A stretch of 64,000 bases of DNA from DATHKG01 sp035489435 (GTDB lineage: Bacteria; Bacteroidota; Bacteroidia; Chitinophagales; Chitinophagaceae), in assembly GCA_035489435.1 (NCBI GenBank), contig DATHKG010000020.1; one strand, given 5' to 3'. Within the stretch, counting starts at the first letter, position 1, and the number at the start of each line of letters is the position of its first letter. This document shows, piece by piece, positions 9,754-18,817 of this stretch. A program made the translations under genes and the position numbers. The notes beneath the pieces were generated by a model. It was not told where the DNA came from and did not search any database. It saw only the letters and a list, made by a program, of their open reading frames with translations.

Positions 9754-9793
9754 TCCCTTTTGGTATTGTATGTTCCCTTTTGGTATTGTATGT
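9754..9793. repeat. 20-bp perfect tandem duplication
   Basis: The 20 bases tcccttttggtattgtatgt occur twice back to back in the gap between the sensor kinase and the next oxidoreductase gene. The second copy ends 68 bases before the ATG at 9862, so it may lie in that gene's promoter region. Confidence 0.9.
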
Positions 9794-9861
9794 TTCTTAA
9801 ATTACTTAACTTGGTCCAATAGCCGGCTTTGACCGGCACTCCATTTTTGTAAAATTTAATA

Positions 9862-11235
9862 ATGAGCTGCATGCAAACATTTGATCTCAACAGACGACGC
9901 TTTATTAAAGGAGCAACTGCTTCACTTGCCCTCGCGAGCCTGAATGCGAGCGGCATGAATGTGTTCAATGCCGATAAACAATACAATGTTGGATTGATTG
10001 GTACCGGCTGGTATGGTAAAAGTGATTTATTCCGCCTGATCCAGGTTTCGCCGGTGAATGTTGTTGCGCTTTGTGATGCCGATAAAAACCTGTTGGCTGA
10101 AGCCGGCAAAATGGTTAGTCAGCGTCAGAAATCAAAGCAGGTACCGAAGCTTTATGGGGATTATAGAAAAATGCTTGCTGAAAATAAACTCGATATCGTT
10201 TTAATAGGTTCACCCGATCACTGGCACGCAATGCAGGCAATTGAAGCTTTGAAATCAGGCGCACATGTATATGTTCAAAAACCCATCAGCGTTGATGTAC
10301 TTGAAGGTGAAGCTATGGTTGCTGCCGCCCGCAAGTACAACAAAGTGGTGCAGGTAGGTACGCAGCGTAAGAGCACACCACACCTGATTAATGCAAAGAA
10401 ACGAATTGTAGATGCAGGATTACTTGGAAAGATTTCACATGTGGAGATGTGTTGTTATTTTCATATGCGCAATAATGGCAACCCGGCTATGCAGCCTGTG
10501 CCTGAATTTTTTGATTACGAAATGTGGACTGGTCCGGCACCACTAAGGCCCTTTGATGGTTTACCCCATGTCAGATGGTGGAGAACTTTTAAAGAATACG
10601 GTAATGGAATAACAGGCGACATGTGTGTGCATATGTTCGATACCGTTAGATGGATGTTAAAACTCGGCTGGCCAAAAAGGATCAGTTCAACCGGTGGCAT
10701 CTATGTGCAAAAAGAAGGGAAGTCGAATATTTCAGATACACAGTCTGCGTTATTTGAATATGATGATCTCAATTGTATCTGGCAACATCGTACCTGGGGA
10801 ACACCGGCTGACCCCGCATATCCATGGTCTTTTAAAATCTATGGAGATAAAGGAACTTTATCAGCCAGTACCATGCAATACGATTTTGTACCGGAAGGGA
10901 AGGGTGAGAAAATCCATGAGGATGTCGTATTTGAAAAAGAAAAATATCCTGAGGATCTGACTGAACCGCAGATCGAATTAAATGCTGCGCCTGCGACCCG
11001 TTTGCATATGTTGGATTTTCTAAACGCCATTGAAAAAAATACCAGGCCCGTTGCAGATATCCAGGAAGGTCACATAAGTACCGCCAGTTGCATACTCGCA
11101 AATCTGTCAATGGAACTTGGCCGTCCGCTGGTTTACGACCCGGCAACAAAAACAATAAAGGGCGACGAAAAGGCAACGGCTATGCTCAAACGAAAATACC
11201 GTGCTCCGTGGAAACATCCTTCCGAAGGGGCATAG
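9862..11235 (+). CDS. Gfo/Idh/MocA family oxidoreductase, Tat-secreted
   Basis: A 457-residue paralogue of the gene at 4651, of the longer secreted type common in Bacteroidota and Planctomycetes. It starts with a Tat signal (NRRRFIKGATASLALAS), then a Rossmann domain (YNVGLIGTGWYGKSDLF), the family motif HVYVQKPISVDV (EKP variant with Gln), and a C-terminal domain with GITGDMCVHMFDTVRWML carrying the conserved catalytic-region His. The C-terminus (NLSMELGRPLVYDP) is typical of the secreted subfamily. Predicted to oxidise or reduce a sugar derivative in the periplasm. It ends 17 bases from the convergent SMP-30-like gene. A start at the second ATG (9871) is possible and makes little difference. 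Confidence 0.92.
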   Translation: MSCMQTFDLNRRRFIKGATASLALASLNASGMNVFNADKQYNVGLIGTGWYGKSDLFRLIQVSPVNVVALCDADKNLLAEAGKMVSQRQKSKQVPKLYGDYRKMLAENKLDIVLIGSPDHWHAMQAIEALKSGAHVYVQKPISVDVLEGEAMVAAARKYNKVVQVGTQRKSTPHLINAKKRIVDAGLLGKISHVEMCCYFHMRNNGNPAMQPVPEFFDYEMWTGPAPLRPFDGLPHVRWWRTFKEYGNGITGDMCVHMFDTVRWMLKLGWPKRISSTGGIYVQKEGKSNISDTQSALFEYDDLNCIWQHRTWGTPADPAYPWSFKIYGDKGTLSASTMQYDFVPEGKGEKIHEDVVFEKEKYPEDLTEPQIELNAAPATRLHMLDFLNAIEKNTRPVADIQEGHISTASCILANLSMELGRPLVYDPATKTIKGDEKATAMLKRKYRAPWKHPSEGA

Positions 11236-11252
11236 AGTCATTTTGTTAAGGC

Positions 11253-12221
11253 TTAATAACCTTTGACTTTCATTTTTAGCGTAAATACGGATTCAGATGC
11301 AGTTATAAAAAGCACATCCTTGTCTTTCCCTGAAAAACAAAGATTTGCTGTCCAGTTTGCCGGTACAGGAATCTGCGCGATTTTTGTACCGGCAGGATTG
11401 TACACAGTCACTCCCTTTCCTGAAAGATAAAGATTGCCGTTACGGTCTATTGTCATTCCATCTGATCCCTGTGGAGCAAATAATTTTTTGTCTGAAAGTT
11501 TGCCATCTGCCTGTATCCCGTAACGGTAAGTTTTGCCGGCACCGATGTCGGCAACGAACAGATATTTCCCGTCTCCTGTACCCACGATACCATTGGGTCT
11601 TTGAAATGTGGTGTCTACCGGCTCGATTTTCCCGCTTTTCTTGTTATAATAGAACAAGTATTGTCCCGGTTGTTCCTGCAGGGTATGTTTCCAATAGTCT
11701 CTTTTATAAAACGGATCGGTGAAATAGATGTCGCCTTTGGGATGTATCCATAGGTCATTAGGCCCATTCAGACGTTTACCGTTGAAATCTTTTACCAGGA
11801 CTTTAGTCTTTTTTGTTGTGGAAATCTGCCATAGCTCATTGTTTTCATCAGCACAGGAGATGATATTACCTTTTCGGTCTATGTACAATCCGTTTGATCT
11901 TCCTGCGCCTGCGAAAAACAGGGTAAGATTACCCTTTGTATCGTATTTCCAGATATTATTGTTGGGCTGATCTGTAAAATAGACGTTGCCATTTTTATCG
12001 GCTGCCGGTCCTTCTGTAAATTTGAACTGGTCACTTATTTTTTGAAGTTCAGCACCAGGGGCAACTACCGGGCTGGTATCCTGGATTTGCTTTCCCAGCG
12101 ATTTGGAATGGCGCTGCGGGTGACTTTCATATTTACCAGGTCTGGAAATGTCATTAAGTCTGGGTGTTGCAAACACAGCAGTGAAAATCAGGATCGATGG
12201 TATTATCAGGTTACTAGTCAT
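11253..12221 (-). CDS. SMP-30/gluconolactonase-like six-bladed beta-propeller, secreted
   Basis: A 322-residue protein with an N-terminal signal peptide (SNLIIPSILIFTAVFA) followed by an SMP-30/LRE-like propeller. Blade motifs include FKFTEGPAADKNGNVYFTD (metal-binding Glu in FTEGPA), GRSNGLYIDRKGNIISC, LNGPNDLWIHPKGDIYFTD (the Asn-Asp metal ligands) and RPNGIVGTGDGKYLFVAD. The family hydrolyses aldonolactones, which fits two neighbouring Gfo/Idh/MocA enzymes whose sugar oxidation products would be lactones. That pathway link is inference. It is convergent with the oxidoreductase at 9862. Confidence 0.9.
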   Translation of the reverse strand: MTSNLIIPSILIFTAVFATPRLNDISRPGKYESHPQRHSKSLGKQIQDTSPVVAPGAELQKISDQFKFTEGPAADKNGNVYFTDQPNNNIWKYDTKGNLTLFFAGAGRSNGLYIDRKGNIISCADENNELWQISTTKKTKVLVKDFNGKRLNGPNDLWIHPKGDIYFTDPFYKRDYWKHTLQEQPGQYLFYYNKKSGKIEPVDTTFQRPNGIVGTGDGKYLFVADIGAGKTYRYGIQADGKLSDKKLFAPQGSDGMTIDRNGNLYLSGKGVTVYNPAGTKIAQIPVPANWTANLCFSGKDKDVLFITASESVFTLKMKVKGY

Positions 12222-12305
12222 GTAGTGAAATTATCAATTAAGGTAAACTAAGATAATGCCTTGAATTCAAATTCAGGCTTTCGAATTTCAGGCCGGTCGA
12301 AAACT

Positions 12306-12349
12306 TAAAAAGAACAAATTGAATAAATAAAAAGAACATATTAAATAAG
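12306..12349. repeat. 22-bp imperfect tandem repeat upstream of GH43
   Basis: The units taaaaagaacaaattgaataaa (12306-12327) and taaaaagaacatattaaataag (12328-12349) differ at only three positions and are spaced two helical turns apart. They lie in the 265-base gap between the divergent SMP-30 and GH43 genes, so they could be paired binding sites for a regulator. The function is inference. Confidence 0.7.
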
Positions 12350-12486
12350 TAGACATGATTTCAGAATAGCCTCACGGAATTTCAAAAAAGTTAAAAACCA
12401 TTATTTTGGATAAGTATCTCAGCGGGATGACCTAAAATCCTGTATTTTGAAGCCGCATAAAATTTTTGCACCAATCAATAAACCAA

Positions 12487-13455
12487 GTGAAAAAACTGTT
12501 TCTGTGTACTTTCATGATAGCGCATTTTGCGATCGGGGCCAGCGCCCAGGCAAGTAATGATACCACAAATGCACCGATGTCGGTACTTACCGGTGTGTTC
12601 GCGGATCCGCACATTGCTGTGTTTGGAAAAAAGTATTATATCTATCCGACTACAGATGGTAGTAATGGATGGAATTCGATATCGTTTTCTGTCTGGTCGT
12701 CCAGTGATTTACAATATTGGACAAACGAAGGGGAGGTGTTTAATGTTGCCCGCGATTTAAGCTGGGCAAATACGAAAGCCTGGGCTCCGGCAATCGCTTT
12801 CAAAAATGGCAAATACTATTTTTACTTTTCGGCAGATGGAAATATCGGGGTTGCGGTCGGTGATCAGCCCAGGGGACCGTTTAAGGATGCTGTTGGAAAG
12901 CCACTGGTTGCTAAGGGCTCATTTCCTGGCCAGATGATAGATCCTATGGTTTTTACAGATGATGATGGGGCCTCGTATCTTTTATTTGGACAAGGAAATT
13001 GCTATGTGGTCAAATTAAATGAAGACATGATTTCCTTTGATCCGGCCGGGGTAAAATCATTCAAACCTATCGCATACAATGAGGCTCCATTTATGTTAAA
13101 AAGGAATGGAAAATATTACCTGATGTGGTCAGAAAATGATACCCGTGATCCAAGATATTGCGTGTCTTATGCAACAGCTGATTCACCGCTTGGTCCTTTT
13201 ACAAAAGCCGAAGGTGGACCAATACTCAAGGCGAAAGGGGTTGTTAAAGCTGCAGGTCATCATTCAGTTCTGCAGATACCTGGAAAGGATGAATGGTATA
13301 TCGTTTATCATCGCTTCAAGATCCCTGGTGGAAATGGTTTCAACCGCGAAACATGTATCTCGCCGATGCGTTTCAATGCAGAAGGGAAGATACTGCCAGT
13401 AAATGTTTTTGAAAAAGTAAAAGCAGTAAAGATTAAAGGATCGATCCTTAAATAA
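12487..13455 (+). CDS. Glycoside hydrolase family 43, secreted (arabinosidase/xylosidase type)
   Basis: A five-bladed propeller glycosidase with signal peptide KKLFLCTFMIAHFAIGASAQ. Three acidic GH43 positions are visible: general-base Asp in VFADPHI near residue 40, pKa-modulating Asp in GQMIDPMVF, and general-acid Glu in AYNEAPFML. The conserved AGHHSVLQIPG region follows, with the HH that commonly binds calcium in GH43. The frame is open from a TTG at 12466, but the GTG at 12487 is preferred because it gives a compact signal peptide. GH43 enzymes attack arabinans, arabinoxylans or xylo-oligosaccharides; which one cannot be told here. It stands alone as a plus-strand gene within the sugar-utilisation region. 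Confidence 0.92.
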   Translation: MKKLFLCTFMIAHFAIGASAQASNDTTNAPMSVLTGVFADPHIAVFGKKYYIYPTTDGSNGWNSISFSVWSSSDLQYWTNEGEVFNVARDLSWANTKAWAPAIAFKNGKYYFYFSADGNIGVAVGDQPRGPFKDAVGKPLVAKGSFPGQMIDPMVFTDDDGASYLLFGQGNCYVVKLNEDMISFDPAGVKSFKPIAYNEAPFMLKRNGKYYLMWSENDTRDPRYCVSYATADSPLGPFTKAEGGPILKAKGVVKAAGHHSVLQIPGKDEWYIVYHRFKIPGGNGFNRETCISPMRFNAEGKILPVNVFEKVKAVKIKGSILK

Positions 13456-13473
13456 CATTCTGCCAGGTTTATG

Positions 13474-13896
13474 TTATATTGAGTTGGGATGCTTGCAGAC
13501 TTTCCAATAAGAAATAATCTGATCAAGTAGTGTAGACAACTCGGTTACACTGTTTGGTTTAACAAAATAGCCCTGTACCATCATCTCATATGCAGCAACA
13601 ACAGTGTTTTTGTCACTGCTGGTCGTCAGGAAAATAAATGGAATGCTTTTCTTCTTCAGCAGAGGATTTTCATGGATCTTCCTTTTGAATTCTATTCCAC
13701 TGATCCCAGGCAGGTTAATATCGCAGATGATGAGGAAAGGTTTTTTTTTAGTTTCTTCCAGGAATTTGTAAGCGGCTTCAGCTGCATCAAAATATATCAC
13801 TTCATTTTCAATGGCAAGACCGCTGAGGGTATTTGTATAAAATTCCTGATCATCTTCATCATCTTCGATGATCACAATAGGCCCATTAAAACTCAT
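13474..13896 (-). CDS. Single-domain CheY-like response regulator
   Basis: A receiver domain without an output domain. Visible are the acidic pocket (IIEDDEDDQEF), the phospho-acceptor Asp in IICDINLPGISG, the Thr/Ser switch in IFLTTSSD and the Lys in FVKPNS. I start at the ATG at 13896 (140 aa), directly before the first strand, rather than at 13965, which would add 23 residues outside the fold. This is the type common in Bacteroidota that mediates phosphorelay or protein-protein signalling. No kinase lies next to it. It is convergent with GH43 and separated from the upstream small membrane gene by a terminator. Confidence 0.92.
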   Translation of the reverse strand: MSFNGPIVIIEDDEDDQEFYTNTLSGLAIENEVIYFDAAEAAYKFLEETKKKPFLIICDINLPGISGIEFKRKIHENPLLKKKSIPFIFLTTSSDKNTVVAAYEMMVQGYFVKPNSVTELSTLLDQIISYWKVCKHPNSI

Positions 13897-14028
13897 CTGT
13901 TGACTTTTAAGAAAAGTATAATTGTTGAATGGCCGGTTTGTATCCGGAAACATCTGGCCGGCCATTTTGTTGCTGACATAAATTACGACATATTTCGTAA
14001 ACTCTTGTTATAGTGATCTCATCATAAT

Positions 14029-14078
14029 AAAAAAGCCCACCGAACTGCATTGCATAGTCGCAATGCTTTTTAGCGGGC
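14029..14078 (-). terminator. Rho-independent terminator for the small membrane protein gene
   Basis: Read on the minus strand, a nested hairpin has an outer stem GCCCGC/GTGGGC (one G-U pair; 14073-14078 with 14035-14040) and a perfect 7-bp inner stem GCATTGC/GCAATGC (14060-14066 with 14047-14053), followed by six T residues (14029-14034). It lies 31 bases after the stop of the gene at 14109-14360. Confidence 0.75.
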
Positions 14079-14108
14079 GTCTGAATTATTTGTCAACCTG
14101 TAGCCAAA

Positions 14109-14360
14109 TTAATTATGACTAATTCCCAGGGCTTTGTTTAAAGGGCGCAATCCTGATACTGCTTTCAAAATCAACACGGCACCGCTACCGATTTTTATCC
14201 ATTTACTTAATGATGAACCCTTTTTTTCCATCATTGCCATCCCTATTATCACTATTCCACTCAGGGCAGATACAATTCTTCCGGTATCACTTATGTTATT
14301 CGTATCCGCTGAGTTAAGCAGATCTTTCGGTGAGTTCAGCAAATCTTTAATTACGCTCAT
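14109..14360 (-). CDS. Small membrane protein, DUF2892-like
   Basis: An 83-residue protein. An amphipathic, charged N-terminus (VIKDLLNSPKDLLNS, with an internal LLNS repeat) is followed by two hydrophobic helices (IVSALSGIVIIGMAMM and WIKIGSGAVLILKAVSGL). The layout resembles small inner-membrane DUF2892-type proteins, but the match is by pattern only and the function is unknown. It is monocistronic, with a clear terminator downstream. Confidence 0.65.
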   Translation of the reverse strand: MSVIKDLLNSPKDLLNSADTNNISDTGRIVSALSGIVIIGMAMMEKKGSSLSKWIKIGSGAVLILKAVSGLRPLNKALGISHN

Positions 14361-14620
14361 ATGTTTTATTTAAAATTTTCCAATAATGTTTCACTAACGT
14401 TTAATACAATATTTGTGCAGTTTATTTTAATTTCTTAATTCCCTCTATTTGCCGGATTTAATATTGTAATGAGGAATATCAGCTTGATATTGTGGAATTT
14501 TCATAGCAGGGATTGGTGGCCTTTGGGAGGGCACAATATTTGATTTGCTGGCCGATTTCTGCAATTTCCTGGCTCCCGGACAGTTATCTTCGTTAAGGTA
14601 TCCGGATCAAACAAGAGAGT

Positions 14621-16718
14621 ATGACCAAAAACATTTTTATATCATCAGTAGAACCCTTTACCGGAAAATCAGTTATCGCTTTAGGTTTGATTAATATGAT
14701 TCTCGGAAAAACGAAAAAGGTTGGTTATTTCAAACCTATCATAGTTGAGGATGATACCCATAAAAGAGAACTACATATCGATACGATACTTAATCATTTC
14801 TCTTTGCCCATCGCTTATGAAGACACTTTTGCTTTCAGCCGTCGGCAAATGCTGGAACAGATCGAAGCGGACAGTCGTCGCGATCTTATTAGTACCATCA
14901 TCGATAAATATAAAAAGCTTGAAGATAATTATGACTTCACTGTCATAGAAGGAAGTGACTTTCTTGGTGAAGGGATAGCTTTTGAATTTGAATCAAATAT
15001 TGCAGTTGCAAAAAACCTGGGAGCTCCGGTATTGCTTGTTATTACGGGTGAAAATAAATCGACCAGCCAGATCATAAGTTCAGCCATGAATGCGCTGCAT
15101 AATTTTGAGTCAAGGGATGTGCAGGTGATTGGCATCATAGCCAACAGGGTAAACGCTGAGCAGAGAGATGATGTGGAAGAAATACTGAAACTGCAATTGT
15201 CCAAAGAATTATTGATTGCTGTAATACCCTGGGATCAACGGCTTCAGAGCCCCATCATGCAGGAGATTTGCAATACACTTAATGCAAAAGTGATTTTTTG
15301 GGGGCAACCTGCTTACAAACCAGGTGGATCATTTTGTGACAGGAGCGATGATGTTACCCGCCTTTTTAAATCATATAAGTGAGAACTGCCTGATTGTAAC
15401 ACCCGGTGACCGCGGCGATATTATCTTAGGTGCATTACAGGCAAATCTTTCAACCAATTATCCGAAAGTTGCGGGAATTGTTTTAACAGCTGCCATGGAA
15501 CCGGAAGATTCGGTAATAAAGCTTATAGAAGGCCTTCAAACGGTTATTCCAATTATAGCTGTCAAAAAAGGAACATTTGAAACCACCAGGGCTATTGGTT
15601 CTATACATTCAAGGATAAGTGCAGATAATAAACAAAAGATTGAGCTTGCAGTTGATACTTTCGAAAAGTATATTGATATGCAGGCGCTGGAAAACAAAAT
15701 TATCACATTCAGGCAAGAAGGAATTACTCCTCATATGTTCCAGTATCAATTGGTGAAATGGGCGAAAAGACAGAAAAAACATATTGTCTTACCTGAAGGA
15801 AATGAAGAAAGGATATTGAAAGCGTCCGCAAGATTAATTGCACAGGATATTGTGAATCTTACCTTACTAGGCGATCCCGCGGAAATCGCAACCACAATCA
15901 AAAAACTTGGGCTGACACTTGATCTTTCTTCAATCCAGATAATTAATCCTATTAATTCGGAGAACTATACTGAGTACTATGAGTCTTTATATGAACTGCG
16001 TAAAAACAAAAATGTTAACCTCGAGATGGCTCGCGATATGATGACAGATGTATCCTATTTCGGCACTATGATGGTTCATAAAGGGCATGCTGACGGTATG
16101 GTTTCGGGAGCAGTTCATACTACTCAACATACCATCAGACCCGCGCTTCAGTTCATTAAAACAAAACCAGGGATTTCTATCGTGTCCTCAATATTTTTTA
16201 TGTGCCTTCCTGAAAGGGTTGCCATTTTTGGCGACTGTGCTGTTAATCCAAATCCAACGGCACCGGAGCTTGCAGAAATTGCGATTTCATCTGCAGACAG
16301 CAGTGCTAAATTTGGAATTGAACCTAGAATTGCTATGCTTTCTTATAGTAGCGGTACCTCGGGTGAAGGTGAAGATGTTGAAAAAGTCAGGATCGCTACC
16401 CGGTTGGTAAAAGAAAAGAGACCTGATCTAAAAGTTGAAGGGCCAATTCAATATGATGCTGCAGTTGATCCGATAGTCGGAAACCAGAAATTACCTGGCT
16501 CTCCGGTTGCCGGCAAGGCATCTGTTTTAATTTTTCCTGATCTTAATACCGGCAACAATACTTATAAAGCTGTTCAACGTGAAACAGGCGCATTGGCGAT
16601 CGGACCGATGTTGCAGGGTCTAAATAAGCCTATCAATGATCTCAGCCGGGGTTGTACAGTAGATGATATTTTCAACACCGTAGTAATAACTGCCATCCAG
16701 GGACAAGACAATTTTTAA
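14621..16718 (+). pseudogene. pta: Phosphate acetyltransferase, split by a one-base frameshift
   Basis: Two overlapping frames together make one long-form Pta, which converts acetyl-CoA and phosphate to acetyl-phosphate. Frame one (14621 to about 15320) holds the BioD-like P-loop domain (VEPFTGKS) and the approach to the DRTGG domain (NAKVIFWGQPAYKP). Frame two carries on without loss of homology (VDHFVTGAMM, LIVTPGDRGDIILGAL) into the catalytic PTA domain (VSGAVHTTQHTIRP, SYSSGTSGEGEDVEKVR, NLNTG-type FPDLNTGNNTYKAVQR). The span is 2098 bases; removing one base gives 698 codons, the normal long-form length. The shift lies at the ccaggtgg near 15321-15326, where one extra G would explain it. 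It may be a real mutation, an assembly error, or two translated pieces (a GTG at 15324 could start the second). It is followed 7 bases later by ackA. Confidence 0.88.
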
Positions 16719-16725
16719 GACAAAA

Positions 16726-17922
16726 ATGAAAAAAATCTTTGTTATAAATGCAGGGAGCAGTTCGATAAAATATCAATTGTTCAACATGCCTGATCCGGAT
16801 CCGGTTTGTATTGGCCAGGTGGAAAAGATTGGCGGTAAAGCGGAAATCAGGTATACAGTTAAGGGTTCACCAGCAGTAAGGATTAACAGATCATGCAATA
16901 TATCTGACCACAGGGAAGCGATGGAACAAATCCTTGCTTTGTTGACTGATGATAAAAGTGGGGTGATTGAATCGTCTGCAGATATCGAAATAGTTGGTCA
17001 TCGTATAGTACATGGCGGAGAGGAATTTTTGGATGCGACAGTAATAAATGAAGCTGCCAAAGCAAAAATCAGATCATTGTTTTCACTTGCGCCTTTGCAT
17101 AACCCGGTAAATTATACCTGTCTTGAAATAGCTGAACAGTTTTTTGATAAGGCAAAACATGTTGCGATATTCGATACTGCATTCCATCAGACCATGCCTG
17201 AGAAGGCCTACCGGTATGCCATACCTGAAGATTTTTACCGGGAAGAACATATCAGGGTTTATGGGTTTCACGGCACAAGTCATAAATACATTTGTAAAAA
17301 AGCAGCAGAATTTCTTGGTGAATTACCGCAAAAATTAATTTCCATTCACCTCGGTAATGGATGTAGCATAACCGCGGTGAGGGATGGCCGTTCGGTTGAT
17401 ACAAGTATGGGGTTTGGTCCACTGGCCGGCCTTGTTATGGGAACACGCTCGGGAGATATTGACCCATCGGTGATCTTCCACCTGGCCGATAAATCAGGAA
17501 TGAATATTGATGAAATCAGGGATCTGCTAAACAAAAATGCGGGGCTGCTTGGCCTTGCCGGTTCAAATGATATGCGTATCATCCGTGAAAAAATAAATGC
17601 AGGTGATAAGAAAGCTGCTCTTGTAGTGATGATGTATGTATACCGCGTAAAAAAATATATGGGTGCATATGCAGCAGCAATGAATGGTGTTGATGCAATA
17701 TTATTTACCGCGGGGGTAGGAGAGAATGATATTGAAATACGGAGGTTGATTTGTGAAGACATGGAGTTTCTGGGTGTCAGGCTCGATGAAAAATCAAATG
17801 CGGCAGTCAGTTCTGAGATCAGAACCATTCAACAGCCGCATTCGAAAGTAAAAATAATAGTAGTACCCACCAATGAAGAACTGGAAATAGCTTTGCAATG
17901 TTACGATCTCGAAGATGATTAA
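16726..17922 (+). CDS. ackA: Acetate kinase
   Basis: A 398-residue ASKHA-fold kinase that makes ATP and acetate from acetyl-phosphate. Motifs are clear: VINAGSSSIKYQLF at the N-terminus, VGHRIVHGGEEF, HNPVNYTCLEIA, VAIFDTAFHQTMPEKAY, YGFHGTSHKYI, ISIHLGNGCSITAV, DTSMGFGPLAGLVMGTRSGD, and VGENDIEIRR near the end. Catalytic Asp and Arg positions appear intact. It lies 7 bases behind pta, the usual acetate-overflow operon, so the state of pta decides whether this branch works. Confidence 0.97.
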   Translation: MKKIFVINAGSSSIKYQLFNMPDPDPVCIGQVEKIGGKAEIRYTVKGSPAVRINRSCNISDHREAMEQILALLTDDKSGVIESSADIEIVGHRIVHGGEEFLDATVINEAAKAKIRSLFSLAPLHNPVNYTCLEIAEQFFDKAKHVAIFDTAFHQTMPEKAYRYAIPEDFYREEHIRVYGFHGTSHKYICKKAAEFLGELPQKLISIHLGNGCSITAVRDGRSVDTSMGFGPLAGLVMGTRSGDIDPSVIFHLADKSGMNIDEIRDLLNKNAGLLGLAGSNDMRIIREKINAGDKKAALVVMMYVYRVKKYMGAYAAAMNGVDAILFTAGVGENDIEIRRLICEDMEFLGVRLDEKSNAAVSSEIRTIQQPHSKVKIIVVPTNEELEIALQCYDLEDD

Positions 17923-17981
17923 GGTGACAAAGTAGATTAGGTTGCGACTTTATCAAAAACTAAAATCAGTCGCATATCAAA

Positions 17982-18032
17982 AACTAACGTCTATTGCAAA
18001 CTAACGTCTATTGCAAACTAACGTCTATTGCA
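17982..18032. repeat. 17-bp perfect tandem repeat, 3 copies
   Basis: The unit aactaacgtctattgca occurs three times without change (17982-17998, 17999-18015, 18016-18032), preceded by two degenerate relatives (atcaaaaactaa...). It fills the gap between the convergent ackA and the 90-residue gene and ends 11 bases from the latter's stop codon. Confidence 0.92.
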
Positions 18033-18043
18033 GAAAAATTGTC

Positions 18044-18316
18044 TTATTTTATATAGATGGTTTTCACTATCATGTTACTTATTGCCTGTTCAAGACCGTC
18101 AGGCAAGGTAGAAGCTTCATCGTCCAGTGCGTGGAGCTTTAATAAATCAGAATACCAGGCATACATGTGTCCGCCATCACCATTTACTTCAATATAAAAC
18201 CTTGGATCATCATTGAATTTTTCGGGTGTTATTTTAACCTGGTACGGAACCTTATCTACCACTAATTCAACGGTTTTGGTATCATTTTTCCGGATTGTAT
18301 CTTTCATTTGTGCCAT
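18044..18316 (-). CDS. Conserved hypothetical protein (90 aa)
   Basis: A small soluble protein with mixed strand/helix character: a basic N-terminus, VELVVDKVPYQVKITPEKF, FYIEVNGDGGHMYAWYSDLLKLHAL, then a C-terminal helix/strand. It has no signal peptide or membrane helix, and I do not recognise a family. Its compact composition and intact frame support it being real. Convergent with ackA. Confidence 0.7.
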   Translation of the reverse strand: MAQMKDTIRKNDTKTVELVVDKVPYQVKITPEKFNDDPRFYIEVNGDGGHMYAWYSDLLKLHALDDEASTLPDGLEQAISNMIVKTIYIK

Positions 18317-18433
18317 AATAAAAAATTTAGGTAAGCAATATATACCTGATTAAGTGTAAAAATTGTGCCACCCGGATAGCAGCTAATTACAAGTCAGACA
18401 TGGAACTTATGATAATTTCGTACCAGCACTGGT

Positions 18434-18817
18434 TCAAAGTACAAGCTTCCCGAATAGATTGTCGAGCATTTTAGTGGGATCAGTGCAGAGGCCGGGGTGC
18501 ACTTTTGAAGTCTGCAGCATCGTGCTCCGGGTCGCAGTAAGCCACCGGAATCGCCCGGCGGCATCCAAACGCGCAATTGGTCCGCCATCCTGATCGCCTG
18601 CAGCAATTTTTTGCAGTGAATTGAGGGAGGCCCTTAGACAATCGATATCGGTTTCCCCAAACAGGTGTTTTATTTTTTTTTCATCGAGATTATACCTGAC
18701 ACCGAGATAAACGGGCCTTTTGCAGAAAAGTATCACTCCTACATTCAGAAATTCTTCCCTTTCAACCCGGGGAACTATCCTGATCACTGCATACTCAAAT
18801 AAGTGCTGTTCTTGCAT
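18434..18817 (-). CDS. DUF3037 domain protein
   Basis: A 127-residue protein matching DUF3037 along its length: YAVIRIVPRVEREEFLNVGVILFC at the N-terminus (the conserved NVGV turn), YNLDEKKI, then RFRWLTATRSTMLQTSKVH and LDNLFGKLV at the end. The function of the family is not known to me. Its start codon lies 23 bases inside the end of the HipA-like gene, so translation is probably coupled. HipA-like/DUF3037 pairing recurs in bacterial genomes, which suggests the two products act together. Confidence 0.88.
   Translation of the reverse strand: MQEQHLFEYAVIRIVPRVEREEFLNVGVILFCKRPVYLGVRYNLDEKKIKHLFGETDIDCLRASLNSLQKIAAGDQDGGPIARLDAAGRFRWLTATRSTMLQTSKVHPGLCTDPTKMLDNLFGKLVL

Noticed and set aside
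15300..15350. Programmed ribosomal frameshift in pta
   Set aside because: No slippery heptamer, downstream pseudoknot or internal Shine-Dalgarno is visible; long Pta proteins are normally made from one frame, so mutation or error is more likely.
17982..18032. Possible CRISPR array
   Set aside because: The repeats are contiguous (no spacers), only 17 bp, and no cas genes are present.
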